Assembly (NCBI GenBank): GCA_947561715.1
Contig: OX387202.1
Location: 6,895,001-6,959,000, forward strand
Source of the DNA: Ascidia mentula
Taxonomy: Eukaryota > Chordata > Ascidiacea > Phlebobranchia > Ascidiidae
Length of the DNA: 64,000 nucleotides
Direction: 5' to 3'
The translations under genes were made by a program, and so were the position numbers. A model generated the notes under the pieces. It searched no databases. It saw nothing but the letters and a program-made list of their open reading frames with translations, and had not been told where the DNA came from. Shown here one piece after another: positions 38,501-52,100 of the stretch. Position 1 is the stretch's first letter; the number at the start of each line of letters is the position of its first letter.

Positions 38501-39741
38501 AAGCACATTCTCCGGTTTGAGGTCGCCGTGTATCAACCGCTTGTCGGAAAATATGTTGTGAATGACGGCAATGCCAGTTGCTATTTCAACGGCAAACCGA
38601 AGACGCAGGGTCATTCCAATGGTGACGTTTTCGTCAGCAAGTAGATCTCTGAGATTTCCGCCTTGGTAATATTCCATAACGATGGCCATGTTGAAAGGCC
38701 ATTTTGCCCAGCCGTATACTCGCGCAATACAGTCATGGCTTGCTTGCTGAAGTAGGCTGAATTCCCTTTGTATCCTGTTCCATGCAAAATCATATGAATG
38801 AAATGCGTATTAATGAATATAAAGTAGCAAATAAGTTTTTCTGAACATCGTTAAACCCCGCACTATCTACAAACGGATTTCTTTCAATGCATTTCACCTG
38901 ACAGACACCAAGAAATTGTGGAGGAATGTGGAGGTTCACCTCTGGGTGTACCCATTGCGAAAGTCAAGAATTGTTTTTTTAATTGTGCGCACTGTTGCCT
39001 GTCAATATGCGTAATTCCACGTTTCGTTTCGTCAGTGGGCGTTTCGGCTTTTCACGAGGCATCGACTGTCAGCGAGTTCCGCTGTAGCCTACTGTACATA
39101 TGGGCTGTTGGCAGTCACATTGCAAAAAAATGACCCAATAGTATTTAATCCATTGCGTTTATTCGGATTAACGATTAGTCTGACTGTATCAAGTACAAGT
39201 TTTTGAAACTTACCGCCTCACTATGTTGGCCCTTTGTCTTCCACCACCAGTTATACTGAAGCACTTCATTGCAACAAGACTTAACACTTTATGTCGTCCA
39301 AGCAGTACAACGCCAAAACTTCCATTTCCAACCTCGCAAGAATCAACATCGAGCAAAATATCTACAGGGTCGAATTCCCGAAGCTAAAATTCAAAAAAAT
39401 CTTTTGTAATGAAGTTTACTACAGAAACAACAATACTAATACATAAGCACTGGGTGGTTTAAACTTTGAACAATGGTTCACTTGTACTAATTATATTTTA
39501 AAAGATTGCATGTAGCATCGTAGAAATAGATTTCAACAAACATTTACTGCTGTGTAAAATGCATTGAATTAATTGAGCTGAACCAATAACATGAAAGAAT
39601 TCCTCTATTCATTAGGTTGTATATGCAATAGCCAATATATGCAATCAGTGGTTTTTTGATATTGCTATATTATCACATTATCACTTAAAACTACAAGAAA
39701 AAGAATGAAGTCAATAAACTTACGCTCTCCAATTCATCCAT
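35505..39741 (-). CDS. TKL (RIPK/IRAK-like) protein kinase with microexon linker and C-terminal TPR-like domain, paralogue K3
   Basis: Eleven exons: 39724-39741, 39214-39383, 37915-38774, 37787-37846, 37676-37729, 37509-37544, 37166-37213, 36885-36932, 36641-36685, 36355-36408 and 35505-36289. They splice in frame to about 725 residues. Kinase motifs GNGSFG, HGDLKPEN, DFG and APE are intact. The C-terminal 260 residues are the helical, TPR-like domain, nearly identical to K2 in its last residues (MLFTQS). The sixth exon is 36 nt here and 42 nt in K1: the old acceptor AG is mutated to AC, and the next AG (after CACA) gives an in-frame exon two residues shorter. It is transcribed away from G3's promoter side and on the same strand. 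Confidence 0.85.
36355..37846 (-). other. K3 microexon array (7 phase-1 exons)
   Basis: Exons of 60, 54, 36, 48, 48, 45 and 54 nt. Same set as K1, with one acceptor shift and a T-P-K variant (DETTPK) in place of DETPPK. Confidence 0.8.
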
Positions 39742-41307
39742 GATACAAGAATACTAAATAGCCGAAGCTTAGCTAAAAGATAAACTTCTTCAGCAAAACA
39801 GCAGATAGTTCAGACGTCCGTTGCAACTAACGAATCATTCTGTTAATTCAGGACAAAGCAAACATTAGGCAGTTATTAAAAACCACTCAAGCATAAAATC
39901 TACTGCTGTCGACCACACAGTAAAATTGTTCGATGAGATAATTCACTTAGAGCCACTTTTTTCTCGTGTTCGGTCTTTTGTTCTTTCAGCCTCGTTCTCG
40001 ACGCGCAGATATTTTCTCTCACGTACACTTGAATGTTGAAGTCACCCGGCAGGTGCTGTAACGTCTCTAAGAGTTCAGAAACCTACGACTTAACAACTAT
40101 ACACCGGCGGGTTTCCCCTCATCACATCTCCGCGACGAACCACGAAGACGTCAGAGGAAGGAACGGGGATAACCGTTAGCGAGAAGCGCCTGGTTGCCTC
40201 TCGTTGCCGCACACCTTCACTTGTTATCAATAAAAAACGAGCGCACTACCGCCGCTTGTGGGCGATCGGGTGCGCCGAGCGAAACGAGTCATATCTATTG
40301 GAATGAGTGGGATTGCGGTACAACCTTGTAGAGAGGTCCCTTGTTCACTAACACCGTAGACTACATTTAAGAATTGAAACAGACGAAAGCTGTTTTGGAT
40401 CGAAAACAAAATAGCCTCCCATACCTATATAAAATGCATTACATCTAGGGTTTGAAACAAGTGCTTTGGCTTCGGGCCTTCACCCCACGAGTATAAGGAA
40501 GTCAAATACACGCAGCGCGCAGTTGCATGGTTGTCAAATGCCGGGCAATTAATAACAGACCTAAAAGTTTACAGCTTATATATACGCATGTCTTGCCCAC
40601 TCGAGGAAATGTTAATCAATCAATGTTTAAGATTATGTCGGCGCTTTGCATGCCAGTAACAATGTGGTATTATCCTAATATTGAAGAATAAAACGTACAT
40701 ACATTTACTTTTTCAAAAAAACCCTTGCTATAGGAAAAGAGAACAAGTCACAGTAAAACCGGAATGTTTCAACACAAAGTAAAGCAAGAATTATGGGGCG
40801 GTCTCAAATCGTCCATCCCTTTATTTGGAAAGTACAAATTAATTCTGTCAACTTGTAAAATTTACAGAGCAATTTCTTACAATTTTACGTCAATGCAATT
40901 ATGTCAAAATCTATAACGGTTCAGACCATTTTGCTTGATTGGCGGCAATGTCAATTTACATATGTGATACAAGTAGTGTGTACACTATACAGTAAATCAT
41001 AAATATCTGCATATTGACCCTGAAAACTGTGCAAGCAACATATGTGCAATTACCCAATAATACCGCAAAAATACAGAACATTATGTGGTGCAAGCGCTGA
41101 ATCAATAAATACATTTTTACATGTGAAGAAAATGTTTAAAACCGTGCCAAAAATTTATTTGATGGCATTTATAAGAATACATAAAAAAAACTAATGATAA
41201 CACATATCTAATCCACAAAGACACAGTGAAATGACCGAAAAATAAACTATATTAGGGACAAAATTGCTGCTGTTGTCTGAAGGTTACTGGTAACAAAATG
41301 GTTTATT

Positions 41308-43287
41308 TTATTCGTATGGTGACTCATCTTTTTGCTGTCGCGTAGATCGACACAGTTTCATCATCACGTTTTTCCACTGGTTCGTATACAAGAACGGGTT
41401 AAGGGCACTGTTAACTGGAAACAAAAACCCAATGATGTAATACGTCACGTATTTGCTAATAGACGATTCATCTATGGACTTTGTGATCGCGATAAGTGAA
41501 ATTGGAACCCAGCAAGCGAAGTCCGTCAACACAACGAGAAATATACGACGATGCATTGCTTTATTTTCTTGTTCTCGGGTGTTGTCTTCAGACGAACTAC
41601 AACAAAAGCAGCTGCAAATGCCCCAACATTTCATAGTAGAACTTGCGTCGAAACCAGATGTTCGTTGTAGAATTATGGAGTAAGCGAGGGCCATGTAGAA
41701 GAAGGCAAAGAAGTTAAAACATACAATTTGCAGCAGGAACCCTAACGCCGGGTTTTGATCTGTGTTGAAGTAATTAGGAAAGCAAAAATTTGTTCCACTG
41801 TAGTAAGGATAAGTCTTCAATGTTGTCTTGTTAAAAAGTTGCATATCGTCTAAAAGCGAAAACAGTTCATCCCAAGAACGCGACATCGGTAATATGTACG
41901 AGCAGTTGACCTTCTTCAACATTGGTTTGACTATTTTTACTAGCTCGGTGTAAGTTGCTGTAAACGGGAGATCGAAGCATTCATCTTCAACATACATGCT
42001 ATTGTGAAACGTGTCTTTGTTTCCAAGTAAGGGGATGCACCCTACAAACGTCCACACAATCCAAGATAGTACAAGTTGAAAGATAACAGGTTTGATTTGA
42101 ACTATTTTGTACGGCCAAAGTACGCTGTACAATCTACATGAAGTAATAAGTATTAAAGTTGTAACTGAAACTTGACTGGAGACAAACGCAGTTATTCCAA
42201 TTAAAGAACAAGTGTTACCAGCTTTCCATAGTTGATAATCCCGCGATGAAAGCGGTGTTCCAATTTTAGAATACAGAACCATATGGGACAAGGTAATCAA
42301 CCCCGTGAAAAAATCAGCAGTGCTTAAATTTAACAATAGGATGTTGTGGATCGTCTTTACTCTTTCCATGACTGCAAACTTCTTGTATAGGAGAGAAATA
42401 CTATTGCACATTATAAGAACGTTGCCAAACAGAGCAAATACACCCAATGCCCATGTTATAATGTAACCAATGGTATACATCGCATCAAATCTAATACGAT
42501 CTTCTCTAGGATCCGGGGCAAATCCACAGTTTAATAATTCGTTTGTTGAGATGCATTTGTTTGTCTTCACATAGTGTCGCAATATACCTTGAAACCTTAA
42601 CGACTTGCATTCGCCAAATGAAACGTTTCGACAGACTTTGAACTTCTGGGGAAACTTGTCGTCGGTGGTGTTGCATAAGCTGGTACATTGACCAAAATTT
42701 GCACCTTTATGAAATATAATATAAATAATTTGGGCGTATTGAACTAGTCGAATACCTTGAGACTACTTTCAAGAAACAAAATTATGCATTTTTTGCATAG
42801 ACTCATGCAGATTTGAGCTTCACAATTTAACTTGTAATGTTGCTAAAACACTCACTGGCCAGCGTCATAGAGCTTTACAATTAGTTTGTTTACATATGAA
42901 GGTACATTGGTTGCATTATCTTAAAACCCTAAACTTTGGGTCAACCTTTACGAACCTACATTTTCGTTGTAACATGCTTATGTTATAGCCTAATTTAATC
43001 AGTGACTCGATTACGTTTAAAATCTTTTTCGATAACAGTCAATGTAAAGGTATCCTACCATCAGGGTATAGATCTGTCATTTTTGCGTCCTGCAAAGTCG
43101 ACACTAAATGCTTCGTGGGGTCCTTTACACTTTCACGACCACCTATGACACTGATATTCTTTGGCAAACTGTATAAAAGTTTGCCTTCCCGCTTTAAACA
43201 AGGAAGTAAAATCACAACCATTGAAGTGTCAAATTTTGAAGGATGACGGTTTTGTGACTCACAGGTTTCTATAATGGGTGATTGTGG
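41308..43287 (-). CDS. Class A GPCR, relaxin-receptor/GRL101-like, paralogue G3
   Basis: Exons 43059-43287 (229 nt) and 41308-42704 join in frame with the same phases as G2. Seven helices carry the TM2 aspartate, TM6 CWVP and TM7 NPFLY motifs, with SCRLY at the end of TM3 and a loop of about 93 residues between TM4 and TM5. The helix 1-2 region carries changes not seen in G1 or G2 (for example AVMERVKTIHN against GIMEKVKTLHN), while the rest is nearly the same. Plasma-membrane receptor; ligand unknown. Upstream exons were not identified with confidence. A minus-strand candidate first exon (MLLQPQTRH, donor at about 43570) joins in phase but lacks a signal peptide. Confidence 0.75.
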
Positions 43288-43403
43288 CTATAATCGTGAC
43301 TCCTTTACTAAGACCAGCTTTCCTTCAGTACGATACAATAGTCGTCTGTTTACCACAAAATATGATTACAACCAGTGATTAGAATTCAGAGAAACCCTAA
43401 ATC

Positions 43404-43616
43404 ATGCGGGGAAATATACCGAAACTACATTTTCTTCTGCTTTGTATTTTGGTTGCAAACAATCAATTCACTTGCACACATTTTGTTTCACAAAAAAGCC
43501 TCAAAGAAACTCGCAATTTCGCCCACAAGGAAGATTACGATGAAGACAAAATTGAAAACCTTTCTTACATGTCGCGTCTGCGGTTGAAGAAGCATTTTGC
43601 CCTACCCGCCCAATAG
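43404..43616 (+). other. Candidate small secreted ORF, copy 3 (doubtful)
   Basis: Identical 70-residue reading to 21577-21789, divergent from G3. Same hydrophobic N-terminus and DYDED segment. The identity only reflects the recent common origin of copies 2a and 3 in this stretch, so it is not independent support for coding. Confidence 0.3.
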
Positions 43617-44923
43617 ATTACCTTATAGCCGAGGTTAAGGTTCTATAGAGAGAAATAGATCATTCCCAGCCCCTCTGTTTGGAAACGCTTGATATTCACA
43701 AGTACAATCTTTTGGCAACGACAGGAAGCAGTATTTTCCTGTTCTCTTGCAGCAAGGTATCTTGTGTTTTTACATTTCTTGATACATGTTTGTGCGCTGG
43801 ACCAAGACCCCGATAAAGCCTCCTTGCAGGCTCAACGTCATTGTATAAAAGTGTACGTTTAATTGTGACAGAAGGAAAGATTCTTTGCTTTGCCATTACA
43901 ACATGCTTTGCAGCAACAGCAATACAATAATAATTCACCATCCTTCACTTGCAGTCGTCTAAATGTCAGACAATAACATTCTAAATACTATCGTGGGCTA
44001 TAACACATGTAATTTACTGTCCCATTCTTTTGGCCGCAATCACTGCTTTAAATTAACTAAAAGCACAAATTGAAAATTGACGTAGAAAGCATTGGTTTTG
44101 CTGATCCTCGTTGGTGTAAAGTTTTTTTTCAACTTTTGCATGAACAATACCATGCTGAACCTACGCAGACGTTCTTGCTGCAGGAAATCCTGTTTAATAA
44201 TCACATTGGTGATTTCTCTGAAACTTTTGCACACTTTCTTCCCGTATGACTATGAATAAGCTGATCGTTTCCATGGAAGTTTCATTCAACCAAGCACTTT
44301 TCAAATTCTTTCATCAAGGTTTTTGTTGTAGAAGACGTTTTGCGAGTCTAAAACCACAAATATATTTTCTGTAACAAAATCCTGATTTCTTTCATTGTGA
44401 TTTAGGCTACATGCCGTCGGCATAAGTTGTGTTATAACAGCACTTTTTTCTAGTTAAAAATACCAATAAAACATTTGCAGCAATTGGTTGTATTAACATT
44501 GCTAGCCTACTTGTATTGGTTGCCATGATAAAGTGACGCAAAAATGTTCACAATAAATGCAAAGCGTGACAAAAAGTGACGACGCCATCAAGCACCCGCA
44601 GTAAACAATAAGAAATACACTCAGACTTCGGATCATAAACTGCATTTTAACTGTTCCTCAACTACATAGGGTTCTTTGTGGGCGACTTATGAAAATCAAA
44701 GTTTGAACTATTTTCCAGTGGGCTATATAAAAAAAACCACGATAGTTCAACAAACCCCAAACAAATCCAGACCGTTTTTAATTCGTAGGCTGCTTGAAGC
44801 ATCGCCTCGACTGACAGTGCCAATCACGAACCTACAATGGCAAACCAACATGGAGTTCGAGTGTAGGACTGTAAGCTAAACTAGATGGGTAACCTATTCA
44901 TTTTGCCTGAGAAGTGTGAATGT

Positions 44924-46177
44924 ATCAATACATCGTTGTGAAACAATGTACTCGTGGGTTTACCGGTATTGATGACGAACATTTTTGTTACATTTGTTGT
45001 TAATTTTAGCAATTAATTTACGTGCTTCGTAGTAATGTGGACGTTTGGTAGGCCTACTTGTGTTTTTATGTAATTGCCAAACACTTCAGTTTGGTTATTT
45101 GAACTGGTAGCGACAATCACACCCCTCTTCTCTGCACAATCTTTTCAACCATACTGGAAACGGTAATTAGCACACCTGCACTGCCCTATATCGTGACGGC
45201 CGACTTTGATTTATTGTTTAGCAGATCGAACTCCCGATGTTGCTCCAGAAACAAAGAAAACTAAATCTTTTGTTTGTATCCACCAACACAATTATCTAGT
45301 CTGGGGCATTTACATTCTCTCTTTTTTAAAACTTGCATCAACAAGTCTTTCATCAAAACTTCGTTCATTACCAATCATAATTTCCCATGTTGATGATATT
45401 TTCTACGTACTTACCAAACAAATCAAATCAATACTTATGCATGGCTAATTTTAAAAATCGCTAAATTACAGAAACCTAAATGCTTTCCACGAGGAGCGCA
45501 ATTGTTGCACAGCAGGATTCGGTGCAGGCCCTGTTCCCTTTTTTCCTTTTGAGGTTTTAGTGTCGCTTTAATGTTGTGTCGGTGTCTGCGTGTCTGCTTC
45601 TCCACTTGAATTGGCGTGGTTTTTGAGAAGAAGTTACAACTAGTGGCGATGCGTGTTTTAGTTCAGAAGATTTTTTTGTACCAATCTTTCAAAATCTGTA
45701 CAGCATATCAGTAAAGAGTTTTCATAGGACACATTGTAGAAGTTGTGGAATTATTTGTCGATTGTTAAACGCCGATTTACGCGTTGCCCTTTTCATTGAA
45801 GTAATTTACGTACAGCACTAACATAGTGGGTTAGCGTTCAATCATGCACAAAACCGAAATATTTATAACTTTAAAAGGTTTGTTAAACGTATCAATATCA
45901 TGTTGCATTGCTACAAAGGATCGCACTGCTGAAGTTTTACCTTGTGTTTTAGTATTCATGCTTATTTGGCCAGTATAATCTTTTTCCTGTTCATGAATGA
46001 AACAGAACCTTGAAATGAATTTTACACTGATTCACAACAACTTTCATATGTTTGACTAGAGTACTGCATACAAGCTTTAAATAACGTAAACTACTGTTTT
46101 TTTGCTAATGCCACAGAAGGTTTCCAGCTAGAAAATGAAAGAGCTACACTAAAAAAGCTTTCAAGACACCAACAAAA
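44924..46177. other. Gene-free stretch between the duplication cluster and the DCC/neogenin-like gene
   Basis: Unique AT-rich sequence. It should contain the promoter and 5' leader of the downstream receptor gene, but I see no clear TATA box or upstream exon. Confidence 0.4.
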
Positions 46178-49100
46178 ATGGAAATTCCATTTGCAACTTT
46201 ATTTATTTTTATCACAGGAATTAGTTTGCTTGGTAAGTCTTTTTCTCTGTTGGGTCTAAAATAATACTAATGTTGTTTTTTTAAATCAGCAATGAAGTAG
46301 TTTTTTGTATTTTTTTTCTTATGTGTGTTTTTTTAGTTTGAGATTTTGCTCATAGTGTTAAAGTATATTAGTTCATTTGCACATTTTTTAATTGTCTGTT
46401 CCCATGTTTTCTTTTCTATGACAATCTTGTGTATTCTTGTGTGTAGGTCAGACTGGAGCCCTTCCTCAGTTCTTTGAAGATCAATGTAGAGATTTGCACA
46501 CTTCGTCTGCAACAAAACAATTAACAATTAAAAGAGGTGACCCTCTTCTCCTTAACTGCTCATTGCAACAGCAAGAGATTTCTCCAAAAAACATTTACTG
46601 GATTAAAAATGGCCATCCATTTATTTCAAAAAACATTCTTGGACGAAACATTGTTTATGATAATGGAAGTTTACATATTCCTGCAACCAAGTCAAGAGGC
46701 AATGGAGATGAGACGTCAGATGACGGAACTTATTTTTGTGTGGTAAACTATTCATCAAAGAGCGTGCTGAGTGCACCATCTAAAGTAACTGTCGCAGGTA
46801 AATTACAATAAATTTCATTCATGATATTATAAAGCTTGATTATATTTTTTGTGTTGAAATTAGAGTTAATTTTTCCAAACCTTAATTCTCTGTTGGCAAA
46901 CATTTGCGTAAATTAGAAGAGATTTGCTCAAATTATTTTTGGAAATGCATGATGGTATATGTTTTTGGTAATATCCCAGGGACTAGTTAATTAAGAAATG
47001 GTATATATATATGTTTTTGGTAATACCCTAAGAAGTTGCAATTTTTCTTGGAATAGTTTCTCACGCCGAGTGTGGGCAGAAATGTCTGCACAAATTTTGC
47101 CAGCTGTGCTCTCTCACAGTGTGCCTTCTCCCGTTACACACCTTTCGACATTAACGCTATGCCTTGCATCACTAACCCCCGCCACATAAAACCTACACGC
47201 TCCAACTGTCGGCAGGCATTTGCCAGGGGGTGAGAGTAGTTCTGCCCCCTTTCCTTCCTGTATGTAGAAAACTGACTCCCATGTCGAGTCTCTGCTGTGT
47301 ACATAACATTCTTACCAAAATAGCCAAAAAAACATCAATCAGATTTTCATGCTATCAAAGGTCACTTACTTCCCGCTAATTTTCCACTACTTGCACAAAG
47401 CCCCCTTTGTCTGTTTTACTGCTTTATAGATTGTGTTTGCACACTTTGTAAATCATTGAGATTGGGGTGACAGTTGCTTTGGTCCTTCTTATTGCCGGTA
47501 ATAAGTTGAAAAGCAGGTTTATGACCCCATCGCTGTTTGCTCACCACACCCCAAATGTGTAGTCGACACATTCCTACCACTGTAAAGCCAAGCTTGGCCT
47601 TATTTTGTTGTTGACAGTGTTAGGACGGATATCAGCTTCAGAAGAGTCAATCTCATTAAAATTGGGCACAATACACAGTCTTAACTGCAGTTTGGACAAA
47701 GTCAGCCCCAGACCAGTCATTACCTGGTTTCGCGATGATGTTCCCATTGCCAACGGCAGCATTTACAACATTTATGGACAATCTTCAAGATTATCTCTGT
47801 TGCCAGGCAACATTGCCAGTGCACAACATTCCAACCTAAGTGTGGCAATTTTGCCTAGCGGGGCATTGGAAATTGGTCCTGTGACAACTAATGAGTCCGG
47901 CCTGTATTGGTGCACTGCAACGAACTCTGTGCGGTCAAGAAAAAGCTCCCCCATTCAAGTGACTGTCCTGAGAAACCAGAGTAAGTTGCCTGTGATTCTG
48001 CAATTCAGGAAACACTTGGTGAAATTAAGCGTGTGACGGAAATAATTGATTTCACACAGAATGTTATGGTGTAAACTTCTTCACACATTGAGTAAATTTA
48101 TTGTCACCCTTTGATGCAACTGGTTCAGTTTAATCAAGCGTGAACAGAACAAATGGCCGAGAAATGTGTAATAGTATTGGTCAGCAGCATTTTTCATGAT
48201 AAACTTTTCAACCCATATGATTCTGTGATGACCTTAATAAGTATTATGTGTGATCCATTGCATGTAACTCGAGATTTCAGATTAAAAATACTCCTATTTT
48301 TTTATATTGTCATCTTATTTAACTCTTCATGTACTTTTGTCACAAAATATCACAGATACAAAAACTATTTAGTAAAATGACACATTTGTACAGTTATTTT
48401 AGCCCTGGGCATATAAAACTATTGCTTTAGGCTGTAAAATATTTTAAATATTGCAGGTGTAGTTGTGGGCAAGAAATCGGAAATTACAATAAAGCCTGTC
48501 AACACTTCAACGCCGTTTGGTTCAACCACCCACCTTGAATGTTTTGCAACTGGCCACCCATTGCCGGCAGTTTCTTGGAGCCGGAATGGGCAGCCCATCG
48601 ACTTTAGGTTTGTTTGCCTAGCTTGTTCTGCGTCACTCACTTGTTGTGACAGAGCGTCGCAAAACTATTGTTGGTCTGGTTATAATTTCTGTGGCCACAC
48701 GTCTAAAAGCAGTTTGAATTTCTGACTTGCAGAGTCATTTTGTGCAACTTTATATTTATGAAGTATATACTCATACAATATTCATACAAATATTAAAAGA
48801 ACATATGTTAGCCAAGATCAATACAAATTAGCATATACAGTGAAAAAATATTGATTGGTTTTTGCACAATATTCACTTGGTAGCCATCTGCTAACTATTC
48901 ATCAAGCACATAATACTTTTTTTAGAGGTTTTAGTTTAACCCAAATTTACCAACATGTTTGGATTTGGTTAGCGATTAAACCTTCATACAAATTTTTGAG
49001 CATGTTCAATTTCGACTCATGTCCCTAATAATTGGAATTGATCCCTGTTTAATTGGTATTTAAATATTTATAAACACAGATTGGAGGAAAGATTATTCTT

Positions 49101-52100
49101 AGTAGGACAAGGCACACTCGTTCTTGTCCAAACAAACACAAAAGACAGTGGACGTTATACCTGTACTGCTAGCAATGGCCAAAGCCACCCACCAACTGCT
49201 TCAGCCTATCTCACTGTGTTAGGTAAGTGGTAAATATAGCAGCAGCAATTAGATGTGTTGTATATTACCACCTCTTGTGTGTGTGGAAATGTCCTGTTAA
49301 TATGATAGACCCTTTATTAAGTGGTGTTGCATGATCCCTAATGTCTACGTAACATCACAGCTGCTATGCCACATCCCAAGCCGTGTATGTGCAAGTTAGC
49401 TGGGATATTATATACAAATATACTATTATCATATATTATATTCTTATGTAGTAATATTTATACAACAGTTTTTGTGATGATAAAAGTTCATTAATAATTA
49501 TAATAAGGTTTTAAAACAGGAAATATTAAACTAGTACCCTTATGAGTTATTAAAAACAGATTATCCCTGAAAGTCAATCCAGATTAAAAGATTTTAAGGA
49601 AGCCCCAAACGGCTGCAAACCTTTCTCCTTAAATTACATCCCTTAAACATGGTGAACAATCTGCTGACCAATCAAAACTATTAAAGCAAAATCCTTGCCA
49701 CTCAAACTTACAAAGCAAAATATTTGTTAAAGTGCCGCCATCCATGGAAGTACAGCCTTCATGCCTCAATTATGTGACCGTCGGCCAAGACAGCCACCTA
49801 AATTGCAACGTAACTGGCTTGCCTTTACCTGCAATCACTTGGTACAAGGAAGGAAAGTTGCTCAGCCCATCAGCAAACCTCAAAATCAATGTAAGATATC
49901 ATTGTACAAAGTAAATACTCAATTAATTAACAGCAATGCCGATGGAGTGTACAAGCCTCATGTTTGTTGGCATAACCAAACATTTTTAATGGTATTTTTT
50001 CCACATTCTGAAAGAACATTGTATTTGTTTAGAATGGCGAAATTGTAATAAGATCAGTTTCAAAGTCGGATAGTGGAGTGTATCAGTGCTTTGGGACTAA
50101 TACAGAAGGATCTGTTGCTGCCTCACAAAAACTTTTTGTATTTGACAAGTTTGAAGGTAAAGTTATAAGTTTAAAATGTTATTATATCCAATCCAACTAT
50201 TTCTAAGATATTGGTAAATAAAAAAGTTTTGTCAAGTTTATTGTGCATACACACATATTTTTAAGGATGCAATGTTAGGGAGAAAGTAAACCAGCATTCA
50301 AGCGATTATTGTAAAATGTTGTACTAAACCTGTTAGCCAAAATTTTTATATTTTTGCAAGTAATTTTGTTTTTTGTATGAATAAATGCTTTTTACATACA
50401 CCTGCTTTCCATTGCGATTTTATGTGGACTTACAAACATACTCAAGATAGTGATTTCGATTGCTTGGCCCATATAGCATATTGACTGATGGTGGTGATTA
50501 TGTTTGTGTGGCAAGTAATTGACCAATTTGTTTGTCCACCGCCCGAGAAAGCTCAGATGCCGCTCACCAGAGATCTCATCTAGGTTTACACTTAAACAGA
50601 TTTTTTTTGTAGATGATAGCAGCAGTTTTGAAAAGAACTTCATTTCTGATCATTTATTTAATCCACGTCAAAGTACTTTGCACATCAAGTTGCTAAAGCT
50701 TACATCAAGGTTTTTATTGTTTGTATGTTTGTGACAAAATCTTGTTTCCATCATATAGATTTAAAGTGATTTGTTAAACCGCTTTCCATGATTAAAACTA
50801 TGCTCTACCGAAATACTGAACATCAAGCTTTACAAATTGCAACTTAACTTTGAGTTTTTCACTTGCAAAACATTTATTTTCAGTTCTGCATCAATTTCCT
50901 GGTCAAGATTACCACGTGTGGGAAGTTACCAAGTAAAAATTGTTGACACAACAACAGAAACGTGAGTTTAACTCCTATTTACGTGCCTCAAATGATATGT
51001 TGTTGCACTATAACTAGCGAACTTACAGCAACATGAACCTTTCCATCACAAAATATTTTGCAGAACGACAATTGAGGAACCTACACAGCCCAAACTGGTA
51101 ATAAAGAATTTGGAACCGGGCCATGAGCTTCAAGTGTCTATCAGGGCTTCAAGACTGCCAGGGGATGCCTCAACCACACATCAGATATCATTTGTTGTAC
51201 CTGAAAGCCACCCATCCCCAGGTACACGCCCATCACTTTAATGTGGAACATTTTTTCACCATGTCAGACCACGAAACAGAACAGTGACTTCAAACGCTAT
51301 GGTGGCGTCCTAGGGGCCGTATTTAAGGGGGATTTGCTGTTACAACAGCTAGTGATATGACCGGTGAATTGCAGGTGAACGTCTGGCTAAGCTTCCCTAC
51401 TGCAGTATTACATTTCAAGCTTTTCGCCATGTCAAACTCACTGTACCATGTCCTCACACATACCACTCACACTGATCTATAATTACACACTTAAGTAGTG
51501 ATGGCTCTACCAGCTTTAGTAGTTACTTTCATATACATTTGATGCTGTGTATAAACAAAAACCTGACTACTTGGCACTGTGTATTGCTACTTTAACAATA
51601 AATATTTTACCAGGTGTGGTGGAAAATTTTGCGTTGGTGTCGCCCTCATCCACAGAAGTTCTTGCTTCATGGGGGAAACCAGCTATTGATCAGATCCCAC
51701 GATCATACAAAGTTCATGTACACAATATGCAGCTCAGTCCTGAAAGCTACCTGGTAGGAAATTGTTTCAAGTTTTTTTAATTTTCCCATTTGTTTAAACT
51801 TGCCATATTCTACTGATGTGAAAGACAAGTATTCTTGAAAACCTAAATCTTTTTGTTGTGTTTGTTTGTACTTGTACTAGTGTTGATGATTTCAATTCTT
51901 AAAAATTATTTTACATCAACTTAATCTTTTTCCTCAGGAGAAAAACTTCACTCAAACTTCCAATGTTATCACGGGATTGAGAAAATACACAAAATATGGA
52001 GTTAAGGTAGCAGCAGTTAGTGTGTATGGAGAGGTCGGTCCTTTTACACCACTAACTACCATTCGAACGAGAAGTGACGGTAATCAGACAACATTTTTGC

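Larger units (their letters stand above)
35070..44923 (-). repeat. Segmental duplication copy 3 (kinase K3 + receptor G3)
   Basis: The second complete kinase-receptor unit. The kinase part and about 40.0-41.3 kb are nearly identical to copy 1. The part from about 42.6 kb to the right edge follows copy 2a closely, including shared small differences from copy 1. The right edge coincides with that of copy 2a (23251). It lacks about 250 bp present in copy 2a near 43760. Confidence 0.85.

Noticed and set aside
45223-45280. Microexon-like segment (DRTPDVAPETKKTKSF) after a CAG
   Set aside because: It resembles the T-P-K exons by eye but lies outside the duplicated unit, has no good donor and has no neighbouring gene on that strand to join.
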